33,737 bases of DNA from positions 1 through 33,737 of the IMG/VR virus record IMGVR_UViG_3300041991_000043; one strand, written 5' to 3'. Source of the stretch: a virus. The notes below the pieces were generated by a model, which worked only from the letters and a program-made list of their open reading frames with translations, made no database searches and was not told where the DNA came from. The translations under genes were made by a program, and so were the position numbers. Positions 23,288 through 33,600 of the stretch are shown here, piece after piece (within the stretch, counting starts at the first letter, position 1; each line of letters opens with the position of its first letter).

Positions 23288-25213
23288 TCACCCCTCTTTA
23301 TTGATGTTCGTGTTCGTGGACTCGCTCTTCCCTTCGCTCTTGCTGTAAGACTCTTGGCCAGAAGCAGTCACACCGCCGGAGCCAGACAACGTAGCGCCAA
23401 CGTGCACCCCAGCCATAGCCCCTGCGGCGAGGGTGGAGGAGATCGATCCCGCAGCTTTCAGCGCGTCCACGGCAAGCGCAGCCTTTCGTATCAGCTGCTC
23501 CATATTGCCCAGATACGCTTGAACCTGCGCTTGGTAGAACGCGACGTTGGTGCGCAGCTCTGCCTCTTTCGCGGTCACCAAAACCTGCGCTTTGGAACCT
23601 TCAGCTTGCGCGACGGCGCTATAGCGCTGGGTATCCGCGATATAGGCCTGTGCGTTTGCCTGAATGACCGCGAGCTGCGACTGGATGTTGGCCTTTTCTT
23701 TGTCCAAGTTGGCGACGTACCCCTGAATGAGCACTCTATTTTTGTCGATGGCCACTTCTGCGCGCTTCGTGCTGATATCCGCAATCGCGGATTTTCCTTG
23801 AATAAGCGCTGCATACGCGCGGGCTTCGGCGTCGATGATCCCAGCCTTGGCCGCTTCGCCCTTTACTTGGGACTCGTATGCGTCAAACTTGGTCTTCTGC
23901 GCGGCGATCTGCTCGGCGTACGCCTGCACACGGGCTTTGAACACCTCGATCTTGTTGCGCAGCACGTTGGACTGGATTTCAGCCCCCTGCATCTGGGTGC
24001 GGTACACGTCGGTTTGTGCCTTGATTGCGTCGACCGAAGCTGAATACGCTTGAACTTTCTGGGTATTCACCTGCCCGCGAGCGACTTCTGCCTCGACCTC
24101 AGCTTTGAACACCTCAATCTTCGCCAGTTCGCTCTGCACCAACGTGTTGAACACCTGAGCGCTGATCTGGTACCCATTCATGCGCGCGTTGAACAAAGAG
24201 ACTTGCGCGTTGTAGATGTTGACCTGTGTCTCCAGCTGAGTCCGCGCGGCGTCAAACAGCCGCTGCGCTTGGTTGAGGAATACGTTTACGAACACGTTCT
24301 CCGCTGCCACAGCCTGCGTGCACGCAAAGCGCACGTTCTCTACTTGCCATTGGGCGATCTGGATCGTCAGCTCGCGATTCAGCCCGAGTTTCTTTACCGT
24401 CAGGTCTTGGCGCAGCTGGTCGACGCGCGCAGCCTGCATGCCCGGCGGCGTAGTGAACCCGCGCATTGAGAACTCTTCGGATACGGAGTCAATCTCGCGG
24501 CTGGCGGTCATGTCTTCGCGCTCGGAAGCTCGGGCCCACATGGCCTGCTCCACAGCAGCGGGAATGCCCGAACCGCCGCTCCACAGCCTGCGGAGCTGCT
24601 CAACCACCTCGTCAATGATCTCTGGCTGGTAAGTCGGCTCAGCCCACTGCAGTACCCCCACCAACGGGGTGCCGACAAACTCAGGTGCCGTGGCGCTGAA
24701 CACCGGTAGCGTAAGTCCGGAGAACGAAGGAACCGTGATGTCGGCCAGCGCGGGCAGCGTTGGCATGGTCAGAGTAGGGATGGAGGGCACGTCGACATCC
24801 CCGATGCTCGGCTCCGTAGGCGCGGCGCTTGGGGCCGACCACGCGGGGGGCGTCGGGATGTTCAGCGAGCTGATCGACGAGATGAATTCCGGCAGGTTCA
24901 GGTCGGGGATGTCCGGCACATCGCCGAGCTGCGGCAAGGAGGGCACCTGCGAGGTGATCTGCCCAAACGTCGTGGGAGTGATCGACGGGAGGTTGAAATC
25001 TGCATTGATCTCGGCGTCAATGCTCGGTGGGGGCGGCAGCCCCCCGGCATCGAAAGACAGGTTTGTTCCGCCCAGCGCGTTGATCGTGGACAGAGCCGAC
25101 GTCGTGAGCTGGCTAGCGACTGTCGAAGCGGAAGCAATGCGGTCCCCAACTACATCCTCTACGTTGCGGACGATGTCGTAAGCTTCAGCGAAGGCACCAC
25201 TCGGTTCTGCCAT
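23288..25213 (-). CDS. virion protein with proline-rich N-terminus and long coiled coil (641 aa)
   Basis: The ATG at 25213 lies two bases after the preceding stop. Residues about 55-200 form a low-complexity Pro/Ser region of short repeats (IPTLTMPTLPAL, VPSLPQLGDVPDIPDL). Residues about 225-590 are a nearly unbroken helix rich in Ala, Gln and Glu with heptad spacing (VFNTLVQSELAKIEVFKAEV; AYAEQIAAQKTKFDAYE; VIQANAQAYIADTQRY). The last 50 are Gly/Ser-rich (GATLSGSGGVTASGQ, SYSKSEGKSEST). Almost no cysteines occur. Such long coils are typical of phage core or ejection proteins, or of a rod in the tail. With the next two genes it forms a set of three that resembles the T7 gp14-gp15-gp16 layout by order only. 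Confidence 0.7.
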   Translation of the reverse strand: MAEPSGAFAEAYDIVRNVEDVVGDRIASASTVASQLTTSALSTINALGGTNLSFDAGGLPPPPSIDAEINADFNLPSITPTTFGQITSQVPSLPQLGDVPDIPDLNLPEFISSISSLNIPTPPAWSAPSAAPTEPSIGDVDVPSIPTLTMPTLPALADITVPSFSGLTLPVFSATAPEFVGTPLVGVLQWAEPTYQPEIIDEVVEQLRRLWSGGSGIPAAVEQAMWARASEREDMTASREIDSVSEEFSMRGFTTPPGMQAARVDQLRQDLTVKKLGLNRELTIQIAQWQVENVRFACTQAVAAENVFVNVFLNQAQRLFDAARTQLETQVNIYNAQVSLFNARMNGYQISAQVFNTLVQSELAKIEVFKAEVEAEVARGQVNTQKVQAYSASVDAIKAQTDVYRTQMQGAEIQSNVLRNKIEVFKARVQAYAEQIAAQKTKFDAYESQVKGEAAKAGIIDAEARAYAALIQGKSAIADISTKRAEVAIDKNRVLIQGYVANLDKEKANIQSQLAVIQANAQAYIADTQRYSAVAQAEGSKAQVLVTAKEAELRTNVAFYQAQVQAYLGNMEQLIRKAALAVDALKAAGSISSTLAAGAMAGVHVGATLSGSGGVTASGQESYSKSEGKSESTNTNINKEG

Positions 25214-25215
25214 GA

Positions 25216-26403
25216 CTATAACCTCCGGGTCGACACCGCAATGTCGACTGTAGCATCGTCGACTTCAAAGTCAGTGCCATCCACATTAGTGAGCGTCAAA
25301 CGCCAATACCGACCCCAAAGGCCCTTGCCGGGGGTCACACGGCTGTTTCTAGGGGCGCTCGCATCGCGTTGCTCAAGCAAGTAGACCGAAGGAAGATGGC
25401 CAGACTCGCGGACCTCAGTTTTGACCGCTAGCCTGCCCCTGCTAGTGTAGCCGAAGTACAGATTGTCCAGTCGTTTTGTCTGCGGGGCTCCGAAGTCTGT
25501 GAACCCAGATTCAACCGCAGCATCAATCGGTACGCCATTATCCGTATCGCCAACCAGCTCGTGCACCCCATCGGGCCCAACCGCCAGCTCGCGCCCCTGC
25601 CACGAGGCGATAGACTCAAAGTCGAAGTTGTCATACCACCCAACCGCCGTGGTTTCGGTGTTCATCACCCACGCCTTGGCGCTCGGGTCTTGGTACCAAG
25701 CTTCCGCAGTTCCCGTGGCCGTAGCGCTAACGAGCACGGATACGTTAGTCCGAAGCTGCGTAAGTGAGGTGCCCACCGCTGTAGAGGTCAGCAGGTAGGT
25801 TTCTGGTGCGGCGCTTACTCCAAGGGATGAGGTTGCCTCGACCGAGGAGGTTGCATCCACGTTTACGCGGCGCTGCAGCACAGCTACCGTGCCCACGGCG
25901 CTCGCGGAGGATGATGCCAGTTCGGACAGCCCCAATGAGGCGAACGACGATTTGATTACCCCTTCGGAGTGCAGCAGGATGCGAGAAGTGGTCCCGTAGG
26001 CCGGGATGCTCGCAATGGCTTGCGCGGCGCTCGTCAGCAGCTGCGCAGCGCCGGCAACCAGCACTGTGTCGTGTGCGTCAGCCGTGGCCTCGGCCAGCTG
26101 ATGGATGGTCTGTATCGTCGAGCTTTTTGCTTTTGCAACGCTTTCTAGTAGCTCGGCTACTACTAGAGTGTGCGATACGGATGAGACAGCGTTCGCGCCG
26201 CCGATCAGGATGGCGTATGCGTCGACAACGACCCCATCCGTGGCCTCTCCCGCGCTAACAAGCACCCCCTGCGGGCGTACACCCGGCGTGACCGAAGCGG
26301 ACGCGTTGGCCACATCGACCTGAACCGCCACCACGCCCGTGACCGGGCAAGACGAAGTGGCGAGCACTACGTTTTCGCAAACCCCACAGTTAACAGTGCT
26401 CAT
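25216..26403 (-). CDS. virion protein (395 aa), beta-rich, Cys at N-terminus
   Basis: The ATG at 26403 overlaps the preceding TGA (ATGA); a longer frame to 26511 only runs over the neighbouring gene. The N-terminus is MSTVNCGVCENVVLATSSC, with three cysteines in 19 residues. The central part (about 30-260) is Ala/Ser/Thr/Val-rich and looks like repeated beta strands of a fibrous or exposed domain. The C-terminal part (WYDNFDFESIASWQGREL; DNLYFGYTSRGRLAVKTEV; GRYWRLTLTNVDG) is a compact beta domain with many aromatic residues. I recognise no family. Its position in the late operon supports a tail or head-tail joining role. Confidence 0.65.
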   Translation of the reverse strand: MSTVNCGVCENVVLATSSCPVTGVVAVQVDVANASASVTPGVRPQGVLVSAGEATDGVVVDAYAILIGGANAVSSVSHTLVVAELLESVAKAKSSTIQTIHQLAEATADAHDTVLVAGAAQLLTSAAQAIASIPAYGTTSRILLHSEGVIKSSFASLGLSELASSSASAVGTVAVLQRRVNVDATSSVEATSSLGVSAAPETYLLTSTAVGTSLTQLRTNVSVLVSATATGTAEAWYQDPSAKAWVMNTETTAVGWYDNFDFESIASWQGRELAVGPDGVHELVGDTDNGVPIDAAVESGFTDFGAPQTKRLDNLYFGYTSRGRLAVKTEVRESGHLPSVYLLEQRDASAPRNSRVTPGKGLWGRYWRLTLTNVDGTDFEVDDATVDIAVSTRRL

Positions 26404-28751
26404 GGCTGGTTGACTCCGATAAATAAGGGCATCTCGTGGGCCCCGAGGGGCACGGGCGTGTACCCGGTCACAACCTGCTCCCCGTTGAAACCCTTGGTAT
26501 ACAGGACACATTCTCCGCCAATAGCGGAGTGCTCGGCGGCTATGAATTGGACCAGATTTGTCTCGGGGTCAGGGCTTGGGGCCATGGCGTAGGCGTGCTG
26601 CTGCTCCGTCGTCTCCCCTGAAGCCGCGCCGTTTAGCCCATCTGAGTAGAAATTCCACGTCCCTTTGAAGTCAGTGCCTTTGTCCCACGACACCGAGGTT
26701 GGCTTACGGATCGGGGCTTTGCCGGCGCATAACGACTCGATATCTTGGCACTGCTCTGCCCACGGCCCGCCGTCTGCGTAGTCGTAGCACTGGTGGCGGC
26801 TGTATTCGAAGCAGACAATGCGGCGCTCTGTATGCTTGCCCCCACATTTGTCCGTGCGGCAGTCGCACCCGGGCGGGTAGGGGATGATGTAGATACGCGG
26901 AAACTTTCGGTACCCGTAGTAGATGTATGGGCTGAGGACGCTCACGTAATTGACGGAAGTGCTCCCCTTGCGCCCCCCGTCGTACAGGTGGCCATCAAAG
27001 TAATAGTAGGCCTCTCTCGAGTACGCGGGCACGACGAAGCACGCGCCCCGGCTCTCGCCGCCGCGCTGCTCGGTCACGGTAGTCTGTTTCCACACCTTGG
27101 CTTTTGTGACCACACACCCGTCCGGGGCCTGTATGAAGTCGCTGTACCTCGGGGGATCATACCCAAGCGTTCCTGATGTCAAAGTGCCCTCGTCCACAGA
27201 CTCGTAGAGCAGAGAGCGGTTGTCGATGTCGTTTGTATAGGGCATGGCCGGCAGGGAGCGCGGCCCCGCCGTTCTCCACGACCATGACCCATCGAGCAGA
27301 CAGGTTTCGCCAATCCGGTCGTCGAACGAAGACCCTTGGCTATCCGCTTTCTTCGGCTTGAAGTATCTGGCTGTCTTCAGAGCCCCGTTCATAAAGGCGA
27401 CAAAGACCACGGTGTCGCACTCTATCGCCTTTGTGCTGGGCCCAAGGGGCTTGGCACTATGGCTTAGAAGCCCGGGCTCCGGCAGCAGGGGCTCGTAGTA
27501 CTTAACTGGGATGTAGCTGAACTTCACCGGCGGGGAGTACAAATACCCCTCCGACTGCTTGCGCAGGTTGGCGAAACCAAGGGCGATTGGCTCCCCCGGC
27601 CGACGCTTCTTGATCACGGCCCCGATGTTGATGTTGATTTGGTACCAGTACCCTTTCTGGAAGACATCATCCCCCGGATACGTGTACCCCACGTTGTGGG
27701 CTTCGTGCCCGTTCTCACTAAACGCCCACCCGCACACGGAACTGTAGCCAGACAGCCTGTAGAACTCCTGCAAGTCCCCGGCGCTAAGGAGCCTCAGGAT
27801 ATCGCCTCGATCCAGTTTGGCTTGCAGTGTTGCGCCGGCCGGGAACCCTTCCCCCGTCGGCAAACACCCAAGGTCTTCGAGGGCCGTCTGCAGGGCTTTG
27901 TCCCCGCGCTGCTCAGCACGAAGGAGAAAGTTAACCCCACTAGAACCGGGGAAGATCGGCAGCGGCATGGCGAGCACGCCGCGACTTGCGCTGATCTCTA
28001 TAAGCCACAGCACGTTGTCGGGCCCACGGTAGATCCCATGCGTGCGCATGAACTTGTAGTCGTACTGAACCTGCACTCCAAGGTGGTCGACGTCTTTCAT
28101 GTACTGCGTTGACGGGGTAGTCGGAGCCTTGGGGTCGCGCAGCATGCTCTTGCGGATATGCCCGAACCCAAAAACGATCTGCACTACTTTCTTCATGGTG
28201 CCGGACCACATAGATGTGCGCGGCACCATGTATTGGCTGTACTCAAAATTGGTGACGAACGGCGGTGCAGCCCACTCGGGGGTCATGGAGCTGTGAGGGC
28301 TCACGGCGAGCCGCAATGAGGACTGCCTCCCAGTGGGCAGTTTCCGCTCCGCAGCGCACCCCGGCGTCGGGGCCCACTGGCGCATGACCTTGTAGGTCAC
28401 GGTCGAGCCGTCGGGTCTAGTCTCGGTGCGCGTGTCCATCCGCCCGTCGGACACAATCCCTGACAGGAAGTTGGGGAACTGCGTGTATGGGGGAAGCTCC
28501 GGCGCGTTGTACACAACGTCCGGGTGCACCGCGCCGGCGCTGATGTGGATGACGCTCTGCTCGCCGTACTGCAGAACGTAGATGTACTCATCGTCGCTCA
28601 CGCGGCGATTCATAGAGTACGTCGGGACGTCGGCCCGCTGGGTAACCGACTGCGCCTTGGCGAGCAGGAGCTGAGCCTCAGGAATGAGGGCAAGCGCCCG
28701 CTCTCTATCGCCCTCCAGCCGGATAGACGGAGTCCCTTGGACGAGGGCCAT
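26400..28751 (-). CDS. large virion protein (783 aa), unknown fold
   Basis: The ATG at 28751 follows GGGGGATCT. The protein is rich in Tyr, Pro and Gly and appears mostly beta (YIYVLQYGEQSVIHISAG; GYWYQININIGAVIKKR). Near residues 610-665 there is a cysteine-rich stretch (PPGCDCRTDKCGGK; VCFEYSRHQCYDY) that could bind metal or be disulphide-linked in the virion. The ending is PLFIGVNQP. No known family is recognised. It lies between the 201-residue protein and the 395-residue protein, with translation coupled to the latter through ATGA, so it is probably part of the tail or connector. Confidence 0.65.
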   Translation of the reverse strand: MALVQGTPSIRLEGDRERALALIPEAQLLLAKAQSVTQRADVPTYSMNRRVSDDEYIYVLQYGEQSVIHISAGAVHPDVVYNAPELPPYTQFPNFLSGIVSDGRMDTRTETRPDGSTVTYKVMRQWAPTPGCAAERKLPTGRQSSLRLAVSPHSSMTPEWAAPPFVTNFEYSQYMVPRTSMWSGTMKKVVQIVFGFGHIRKSMLRDPKAPTTPSTQYMKDVDHLGVQVQYDYKFMRTHGIYRGPDNVLWLIEISASRGVLAMPLPIFPGSSGVNFLLRAEQRGDKALQTALEDLGCLPTGEGFPAGATLQAKLDRGDILRLLSAGDLQEFYRLSGYSSVCGWAFSENGHEAHNVGYTYPGDDVFQKGYWYQININIGAVIKKRRPGEPIALGFANLRKQSEGYLYSPPVKFSYIPVKYYEPLLPEPGLLSHSAKPLGPSTKAIECDTVVFVAFMNGALKTARYFKPKKADSQGSSFDDRIGETCLLDGSWSWRTAGPRSLPAMPYTNDIDNRSLLYESVDEGTLTSGTLGYDPPRYSDFIQAPDGCVVTKAKVWKQTTVTEQRGGESRGACFVVPAYSREAYYYFDGHLYDGGRKGSTSVNYVSVLSPYIYYGYRKFPRIYIIPYPPGCDCRTDKCGGKHTERRIVCFEYSRHQCYDYADGGPWAEQCQDIESLCAGKAPIRKPTSVSWDKGTDFKGTWNFYSDGLNGAASGETTEQQHAYAMAPSPDPETNLVQFIAAEHSAIGGECVLYTKGFNGEQVVTGYTPVPLGAHEMPLFIGVNQP

Positions 28752-28764
28752 AGATCCCCCGTGC

Positions 28765-29370
28765 TTAGGTCGACGTCAGCTGAACGCGGTACGCAAGGTT
28801 GAACACGTCGGTGTTGTACAGCGTACGCGGCGCGTTGAACTTCGTAGCGGAGACGAGCGTTCCGGTAATCGCGCCTTTGGTCGGCTCGCTCATCAGCGCT
28901 GCGCCATTCACGGTCAGGCTGGAGGCGGTGGCAATCGTGAACAAAGTCTGGTTGGCGACGTTGTCGATGGCCACTGGCGAGGGGGTCGGAGCTGACGGCA
29001 GCCAAATCTGCCGGGTGGCCTCGGTGTACCCTTCTGTTCCCGAAGTAATCTCGCTCGCAGTCGCCGGGTAGCTCGCAGCGGTAAGCCCCGGCAGGGGGGT
29101 GTAGTTCGCAGCGTACAGAGACAGGTACCACGTGGGCACCTTCGCGCCGTTGTAAAGGCCGACGGTCAGCATGTACAGCAGGCCTTCGTCCGGCAGCAGG
29201 TTGGGGTCTTCGCGGTGGTCGCGGCCGTTCACGTTGTGGAAGTACGTGCCGGAAACGAACGTCTTGGAAGTGGGGAAGTACAGACCGCGCGCGTCGCCGG
29301 TGCGTTCGTACTTGTGGTTGGCGAGCGCTTTGGCAAACTCACCGGCGTGTTTCTGCAGATCACGGTCCAT
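28765..29370 (-). CDS. virion structural protein (201 aa)
   Basis: The ATG at 29370 is chosen for its strong AAGGAG nine bases upstream; the longer frame from 29598 lies within the preceding gene. The protein begins with a short helix (MDRDLQKHAGEFAKALANHK), followed by an extended region with YFPTSKTFVSGTYFHNVNG. The centre mentions a Trp-Tyr-Leu-Ser strand (PTWYLSLYAANYTPLPGL). The C-terminal half resembles an Ig-like or decoration domain (LTVNGAALMSEPTKGAITG; LAYRVQLTST). The size and strong translation signal suit an abundant virion protein, possibly a decoration or tail component. I cannot name the family. Confidence 0.65.
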   Translation of the reverse strand: MDRDLQKHAGEFAKALANHKYERTGDARGLYFPTSKTFVSGTYFHNVNGRDHREDPNLLPDEGLLYMLTVGLYNGAKVPTWYLSLYAANYTPLPGLTAASYPATASEITSGTEGYTEATRQIWLPSAPTPSPVAIDNVANQTLFTIATASSLTVNGAALMSEPTKGAITGTLVSATKFNAPRTLYNTDVFNLAYRVQLTST

Positions 29371-29399
29371 TGAAAATTCTCCTTCGAGGGATTGAATTA

Positions 29400-30641
29400 C
29401 TAGATTACAGAGTCGACAGCGGTACCGAAGGCCACCGTAGACGTGGAGTTTACAGGAGTGACGACTTGCTTCATACCATCTCGGAACAGGTACGTGGTGC
29501 GACCCACGAGGCCCGCCGGGACTTTCACACGTTCTGGTTGAAGCTCCACCGTCACTCCTCCATCCATACCGACGACATAGCCCGACGTGCTGAGCCACAA
29601 CGCGACTGGATTGGGGGCCGGAACCTCTTTTTTAGGTAGGTGTTCGGGTGGGAGTTTAGTGCTGCTGCGCCGAACCGCACGGCAGGTACTGACGAGCTGC
29701 ATTTCGAACTTCGTAGGGTCTAGCCCTCTCAGGAACCACACGCCCCGCGAGTCGCCGACGTACATCCCATCAGTGACCGGCTCGATGAAAGAAATCAGCC
29801 CGCTGAACTGGATGAAGTTGTGGGCCGGGTTGTGCAGGTGCGGGCGCATAGCCTCGCTGAAATACAGGGTGTCCCGCGCGGCCGTGTAGAGCCGTCCGCC
29901 CAGCCAAGTTACAAACTCTCCCGGCGGCAGTGGCAAGAGGAACTGGGTGTCACACTCGCCCCCGCGCGCAGTTTCGGTGAGCACATACGACTGGAATACT
30001 GCGGGGAACTCTTCGCTCCGATGGAACATGGAGCCGTCGGGGTCAGTGATGTACGCGCGGAAAGACCAGCCAAGGCGTTGGGGTAGCCCGTTGAGTACGA
30101 TGCCGCCGCCCTGCGGCAAGTCGATTACCTGCACGGGGGTAGCCCCACCTTCTTCGCGTCGGTCATCCAAGTAGGTCACGACGACGCCGTATTTCCCCGG
30201 TAGCAGCCCCCCGTTTCCGGCAGACAGCGTCGGGATAACCTCAGGCACAGGTACTCCGACGGGGCGCGCGGTGCCTGAGTCGGCGGGTAGCCAGCCGAGA
30301 GTTGTCTTGTTGGTCCAATACACGTTGCCGTTGTACTCCGTGTACGACAGCGGGTCCGCGCTTTTCAGGTCTGCAAGCGGCGTCGCGTCGAGCGCGCTGT
30401 TAAGTGCAAGCAGCTTAGCCCCTCGGCCAACGAGCATAGTCCCGCGCTGCACAGCCACCCAGATGCTGTGATAGTCGTTGCCGGCCAAGCGCAGCGTCCT
30501 CCCCGTTCGGCGCTTGAAGTTGCCACTGCGCCCTATGTCCACGTTGACGGCGCTGCGCACTGTACCCGCCATGAGAGAAGTCTCATTGCTTAGGGTATCG
30601 ACGCCCGCAGCAGGTAGCGGGAAAGGACGGGTCTGGCTCAT
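29400..30641 (-). CDS. tail nozzle-like / DNA-stabilisation-like protein (413 aa)
   Basis: The ATG at 30641 overlaps the preceding TAA by one base (TAATG). Its opening (AGTVRSAVNVDIGRSGNFKR followed by RTGRTLRLAG) matches the style of podovirus nozzle proteins such as P22 gp10 and T7 gp12, in which an early asparagine-rich strand is followed by an Arg-x-Gly-Arg pattern. The remainder has repeated beta-blade-like pieces: VYWTNKTTLGWLPAD, YGVVVTYLDDRREEGG, FVTWLGGRLYTAARDTLYFS, GVWFLRGLDPTKF and GYVVGMDGGVTVEL. These suit a beta-propeller at the tail tip that plugs the DNA channel. Similarity is by pattern, not by measured alignment. Confidence 0.6.
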   Translation of the reverse strand: MSQTRPFPLPAAGVDTLSNETSLMAGTVRSAVNVDIGRSGNFKRRTGRTLRLAGNDYHSIWVAVQRGTMLVGRGAKLLALNSALDATPLADLKSADPLSYTEYNGNVYWTNKTTLGWLPADSGTARPVGVPVPEVIPTLSAGNGGLLPGKYGVVVTYLDDRREEGGATPVQVIDLPQGGGIVLNGLPQRLGWSFRAYITDPDGSMFHRSEEFPAVFQSYVLTETARGGECDTQFLLPLPPGEFVTWLGGRLYTAARDTLYFSEAMRPHLHNPAHNFIQFSGLISFIEPVTDGMYVGDSRGVWFLRGLDPTKFEMQLVSTCRAVRRSSTKLPPEHLPKKEVPAPNPVALWLSTSGYVVGMDGGVTVELQPERVKVPAGLVGRTTYLFRDGMKQVVTPVNSTSTVAFGTAVDSVI

Positions 30642-33600
30642 TAGGCGACGGCCGGTGAGGGCACAGTTTGGGTCGACAGGACCGGAAGCGGGGTTATCAC
30701 ACGATTCTCGCAGCCGAACGGGTTTGTCACACTCGGCCCAGCAAAAGCAATATCCAAAATCCCCAGAGGACTCACCCCGGATGCAACGCGCGGGGGCGTT
30801 ACTTCCTCAGCACCGAACGACCCTTGCCGAATCGTGTGGCGCATACGGGGGGTGCCAACTGCGCTCACATCATCGCCGTGGGCCTTGATGCGGCCCGCTT
30901 CCCATCGGTCGATGTCGCCAATCAGCGAACTCTCCCAACCTTGTGCGGCGATTGCACTAACCGCCACGACGATGTGTCGCCCAGCATTGTATCCGTCGAT
31001 GCCACGAGAGTACACCGTGCGGATACGCAGCGCAACCGACGGGCGGCCGAACACGCTGAAATCACTGGCCGGAAGCGCGCTTATGGACGGATTAGTGCGG
31101 GTGAACCGCATGGGGAACCGGTAGTCGTCGAGATTGTCATCCTCCAACGAGCAGTTTATCCACCCTTCCGGATATACGGGCCGGTTCAGGAACTCGATCA
31201 CATTGTCGCCCCACAGCGTCATATCTCCAGCGCTCACCGTGTACCTACGTGGGTACCCTACAAGCGGAACCCCCCAAGGGTTCGTGCCTGAAGAACCGCC
31301 GGCATGGGGAGTGCCGGTCGGGTAGATCGTGCGGTTGAACAGCTCCACGCGCGTGGTACCGGGCTGCAGAGAATCGAGCCCTGCTGGCCTCAAATAGACG
31401 TTCGGGTCAACCGGGTGCCCTATAGAGTTAGCCCCCCACACTGTTGACGGCGCGATGCCCTGCGGGTTGTTGACATCGTCCAGCGTCACGAATTGCGGCA
31501 CGTTCAGGAACACGACATACCCGGTGCGCTGCGACCGGATACCCGCAGGGAACACCCGCTGGAGTCGCAGCGTAAACATAGCCGCTCCGAATTGCGGGTA
31601 GTAGTCAAACCCTCCCCACGAATTGCGGCTAGGCACTGGGCCAATAGTGCGGTTCTGGTTCGAGACGATGGGCGTGCCAAACTCCGCCCACGAGTAGATA
31701 GGGCTCGAGCGCCACGGCCTAGGGGTGTAGCCGTAAGGAGCTTGGTCCCCCGCCGGCGCGTAGATGTTCCACGGCGTCATCCTCGCGTGCTCACTAACCT
31801 GCTCTCCCGGTTCGGAGATGCTGTCCGGGTACAAAAACCGCGTGAAGATGACCGTGGGCGTGCCGAACAGCCCGTCTTCGAATATGAACCGGGGCAACAG
31901 ATTGTTCGTGTGCAGCTCGGCCATACCGAACTTGGTCACGTCACCGAGGCTGCCCGGGTACACCGTGGCTAGGTTGATGACCGGATACGGAACCGCCATC
32001 CCCACCGGGGGGATGCCAAAACCGTTGCTGCCGTCCGGGTCGTCCAGCATGATGCGCTGCGGGCTCGGCGGATCGGGCAAGACATTGCGGATGCGGTGGA
32101 TAACCGGGAGCAGCGGGGGCGTGTACGCCGCAGGCACCACCACCTTGGTGCGGTATGCGATCAAAGGCGGGGTGAAGAACTCGGGGTTCTCCCACCCCGG
32201 CTCGAGGTACCGGATGAAGTGCTGGACGTCCGTAACACCGAACCCACTCTGGTCGTAGCCGTATGGGCCCACTTCCATGTTCCGGTTCCGAACGTAGGGC
32301 TCCCCTACCCACTCCATAGAGTGGACGTTCACGGATTTGGGGAACGCTTCCCGGCGGAAAATGACCACCTCGTGTCCGCCAACCTGCCCCTGCTGCGGGA
32401 TGCCGACGGGGGCAATCGGACAAGGGTTGAAACGGACCTCGGGGAACGCGGCGGGCACGTCATAGAACAGGCTCGGGTACACGCGGCGTACGCCAAACGC
32501 AACGAACGGAGTTCCCCAAACCGCACCTTTCCAGCCGCTGTGCTGCTTGACCGTTCGGTTCAGGTTCAGTACAGGGTCGGGTTTACCAAACGACGAAGTA
32601 TCTCCGGCCCCGGCTGGGCCGATAGCCACTGCTGCGTTCCAGACGACGGTGTACTGCTCGTTGTAGAACGACTCCCACCCCAGCGCGGTTACCCCGCGCA
32701 CGCGCGGTGCGATGAAGGTGTCCGCCCCCCACTGTGCGGAATCTATCCCCTCGGGGGTGATTGGAGCCGCTCTGTTGGACACTATCGCGCTTACATTGAC
32801 GCGCGAAGAAGAGTGGCCGAATGTGCGGAGGAACCGGCGCTTGTTTTCGACGAGCGGAGCGTAATGTGGCCACTCATCAGGATCGATGTTGTCCGCAAAC
32901 GGGGCGGCAAACACCTCCTGCTTCAGGTTGTACACAATGGGGAAGTTCCACTGCGTGTCGTACCACCCGTTGTTGTGCAGGTCGATGTCCTGCCGCCAGT
33001 TGAAGATTGTGGCGACGCCGTACCCCGCCGGGTCTTCTTCTCCGGTGAGCACAGTGACGCGGCGCGTATTTACCAGCAGCTCCGCGTTCTCGCTGATGAA
33101 CTGCGAATCCCAGCCAAGAGGGGTGATGAAGTGCTGCCGCTTTACTGTGGCTTGCCCCCAGTAGGTAGTCGGCACGAACGTCGGGTACACCGTGGTGGTG
33201 CGGAACCGTATCGTCGACGCGCCAACCCCCAGCGGCGCGATGCCCCGCCCAGCTTGGTCGATGTACTGGATGAACTGCGCAATGTAGTGGCTGTTGTTAG
33301 CCACAAATGCGTTGATGCCCCCCGCCCCAGTCAGGTAGCGGATGCGGAAAGCGATAAACGGATCGGGCAGTTGGCGCTTGTCGTTTGCCCCAGTCGCTGG
33401 GGGCGGGGCAATGCCGCCGGGGAACAGAATCTGAGCGGTGAGGGTGAAAACGGGGGAGGGTACGCCCCAGCTCAAAGGCAAGCTAGCGGGGCGGATCACC
33501 GCCGCTTTGTTCACCGTCGTGACGTTGCCAAACTGCTGAGCGAAGATGCCCGCCGGAATAACGCTCACACTCCCGAGCAGGAAGGTTGGGGCTCCTACAG

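Noticed and set aside
22526-24043. 505-codon + strand frame spanning two late genes
   Set aside because: It covers the antisense of two adjacent virion genes, and crossing their boundary argues against real coding.
26404-26511. N-terminal extension of the 395-residue virion protein
   Set aside because: It lies wholly within the 783-residue protein gene, and the ATGA overlap at 26400-26403 gives a better start.
29371-29598. N-terminal extension of the 201-residue virion protein
   Set aside because: The extension overlaps the nozzle-like gene by about 200 bases, while the ATG at 29370 has a strong AAGGAG site.
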